From Bacillus sp. B15-48 (GTDB lineage Bacteria; Bacillota; Bacilli; Bacillales; Cytobacillaceae): 64,000 bases of DNA. The stretch covers positions 62,001 to 126,000 of the forward strand of contig NZ_WOFU01000008.1 of assembly GCF_016879755.1 (NCBI RefSeq). The letters run 5' to 3'. Position numbers and translations under genes: made by a program. Below are positions 62,518 to 64,000 of the stretch, piece after piece. Within the stretch, counting starts at the first letter, position 1. Every line of letters starts with the position of its first letter. The notes beneath the pieces are model-generated. The model was not told the origin of the DNA and did no database searches. It saw only the letters and a list, made by a program, of their open reading frames with translations.

Positions 62518-64000
62518 ATGTCAAAGGTTATTTCTGCATCAAAAGCTGCTGAAATGATTAAAGATGGTTCTACATTAGCTGCAAGTGGGTTCGGGTTAAC
62601 CTGTTGGAATGAGGAAATGGGTATCGCAATTGAAAATCGGTTTAAAGTAACAGGTTTTCCTAAAGACCTAACCGTTATACATGCTTGTGCACTTGGTTCA
62701 AGAAGAGATGCAACTAAAGGTATGAGCCATTTAGGACATGAAGGTTTAGTGAAGCGTTGGATTGGCGGGATTGCTTATGCTTCACCACCGATGGCAAAAC
62801 TGATTGAGAATAACAAAATTGAGGCCTATAACCTTCCACAAGGAGTAACGACCCAGCTTTATCGTGAAATAGCTGCGAAACGGCCTGGAGTAATTACGAA
62901 AATAGGATTAAAAACTTATGTTGATCCTCGACTTGAAGGAGGAAAGATGAATGCAAAGACTCAAGAAGAAATTGTCAGAGTTATTGAGCTAGATGGTGAA
63001 GAATGGTTATATTACAAATCTTTCCCAATCCATGTTGGGCTCATTCGAGGAACAGTTGCAGATGAAAATGGAAATTTAACAATGGAGAAAGAAAGCTTAA
63101 TTTTAGATGTATTACCAATTGCTCAAGCAGCAAGAAACTCTGGTGGTATTGTCATTGCCCAAGTAGAAAATGTCGTAAAAAATGGCACTCTAAATCCAAA
63201 AAGTGTTAGAGTTCCAGGGCATTTAATAGATTATATTGTCATATCTCAACCTGAAAACCATGATCAAACCGAAGGTACACATTACCATCCAAGTTTGTCA
63301 GGGGAACTAAAAGTACCTCTAGAAGGTTTGGACGTATTGAAATTGGATGAAAGAAAGGTTATCGCTCGTCGTTGTGCGATGGAGTTCACAGAGAATGCAG
63401 TTCTTAATCTTGGTGTTGGAATCCCGTCGGGAGCTGGAAGTATTGCAGTAGAAGAAGGGGTTTCAGAAAATCTCATTTTAACAACTGAGGCAGGTTCAAT
63501 CGGAGGAGTTCCAGGTAGCGGTTTAAACTTTGGTTCTGCTTACAATGCCGAGGCAACGGTCGAAGAGCACGCCCAGTTTGACTTTTATGATGGTGGTGGC
63601 CTTGACCTTTCTGTCCTTGGGCTCGCACAAACGGATGAGCTCGGGAATGTCAATGTAAGTAAAATCGGACCTAAAGTATTAGGGTGTGGTGGCTTTATTA
63701 ATATTTCTCAGACAGCCAAAAAATTAATTTACGCTGGAAGCTTTACCCACGGAGGACTGGAGATAAGAGTAAGAGATGGTCAGCTGGAAATTATCAATGA
63801 AGGTAGATCGAAAAAATTCGTCCAACAAGTTGACCAAGTTTCTTTCAGTGGTCAGTACGCCAATGAAGTAGGACAGTCGGTTCTCTATGTCACAGAAAGG
63901 GCAGTATTCCAATTAATTGATGGAAAGATGACTTTAATTGAAATAGCTCCTGGTGTTGACTTGCAAAGGGATATCCTCAACCAAATGGACTTTACTCCTG
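62518..64000 (+). CDS. Acyl-CoA:acid CoA-transferase, YdiF-type (3' end outside window)
   Basis: At least 494 residues of a fused two-domain family I CoA-transferase, as in YdiF or propionate CoA-transferase. N-terminal half: KAAEMIKDGSTLAASGFGLT, GGIAYASPPMAKLIENN, LPQGVTTQLYREIA. C-terminal half: LNLGVGIPSGAGSIAVEEG, with the catalytic Glu324 in TTEAGSIGGVPGSG, and GLAQTDELGNVNVSKIG. It moves CoA between acetyl-CoA or similar and a short carboxylic acid. ATG 62518 follows GGGAG. It is under a sigma-54 promoter, so it fits with the OFA transporter as an acid-activating step. Confidence 0.93.
   Translation, partial: MSKVISASKAAEMIKDGSTLAASGFGLTCWNEEMGIAIENRFKVTGFPKDLTVIHACALGSRRDATKGMSHLGHEGLVKRWIGGIAYASPPMAKLIENNKIEAYNLPQGVTTQLYREIAAKRPGVITKIGLKTYVDPRLEGGKMNAKTQEEIVRVIELDGEEWLYYKSFPIHVGLIRGTVADENGNLTMEKESLILDVLPIAQAARNSGGIVIAQVENVVKNGTLNPKSVRVPGHLIDYIVISQPENHDQTEGTHYHPSLSGELKVPLEGLDVLKLDERKVIARRCAMEFTENAVLNLGVGIPSGAGSIAVEEGVSENLILTTEAGSIGGVPGSGLNFGSAYNAEATVEEHAQFDFYDGGGLDLSVLGLAQTDELGNVNVSKIGPKVLGCGGFINISQTAKKLIYAGSFTHGGLEIRVRDGQLEIINEGRSKKFVQQVDQVSFSGQYANEVGQSVLYVTERAVFQLIDGKMTLIEIAPGVDLQRDILNQMDFTP

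Overview
The window is about 64 kb of AT-rich Gram-positive DNA. It looks like a chromosomal segment of a spore-forming member of the Bacillaceae. The evidence is the prkA-yhbH sporulation pair, the ywbE, ydjIGH and nfrA genes, a dctBSR-type set, a tRNA-Gly with encoded CCA, AGGAGG-type ribosome binding sites, TTG/GTG starts and many intrinsic terminators. No plasmid or phage backbone genes are visible. Mobile DNA is limited to one complete IS256-family element (34266-35766, with an 8-bp target duplication) and decayed group II intron pieces near 56.1-56.8 kb.

Layout. 0-6 kb is a copper locus: csoR, a broken and partly inverted copA copy, a csoR stump, copZ, an intact copA, a methyltransferase and a YdhK-type lipoprotein. 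6-9 kb holds a small secreted protein and a Tat-exported PhoX-type protein followed by its own tatA. 9-11.5 kb holds a lone Fis-type HTH protein, ywbE and an MhqR-like repressor with a perfect operator ahead of a DoxX gene. 11.7-19.4 kb has a cation/proton antiporter and a C4-dicarboxylate sensing and uptake group (two-component system, TRAP-type binding protein, SLC13 permease). 19.4-22.7 kb is a ydjI-ydjG-ydjH envelope-stress operon without pspA. 23-26.5 kb has a repeat array, a TetR regulator and a CoA-disulfide reductase/rhodanese/TusA fusion behind a CsoR/CstR-type operator. 26.7-31.8 kb is a five-gene nickel/peptide-type ABC importer. 32-44 kb is mostly housekeeping and sporulation: tRNA-Gly, queG, IS256, an amidase, trmL, nfrA, prkA, yhbH, gndA.

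44-53.7 kb is the most notable metabolic locus. A ROK repressor is divergent from an operon encoding a LarA-superfamily (nickel-pincer) racemase/epimerase homologue, an SDR dehydrogenase, LarE, a gluconokinase-type FGGY kinase, LarB, a LarC1 with about 47 histidines in a tandem-repeat insert, and a separately translated LarC2. gndA (6-phosphogluconate dehydrogenase) lies just beyond the repressor. My inference is a route in which a sugar acid is epimerised or oxidised/reduced to gluconate, phosphorylated and fed to the pentose phosphate pathway, with the nickel cofactor made by LarB/C/E and nickel possibly supplied by the ABC importer 15 kb upstream.

54.6-64 kb is a sigma-54 module. Two paralogous PAS-AAA-Fis activators lie beside two -24/-12 promoters (GG-N10-GC) that drive a flavin-reductase-like gene / OFA-family transporter / ferredoxin / second flavin-reductase group and a CoA-transferase. 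The two flavin-reductase-like genes encode identical proteins although their DNA differs at about 19 positions, all silent. The substrate of this module is not evident from sequence. All assignments rest on reading motifs and recalled family features; no database search was run.
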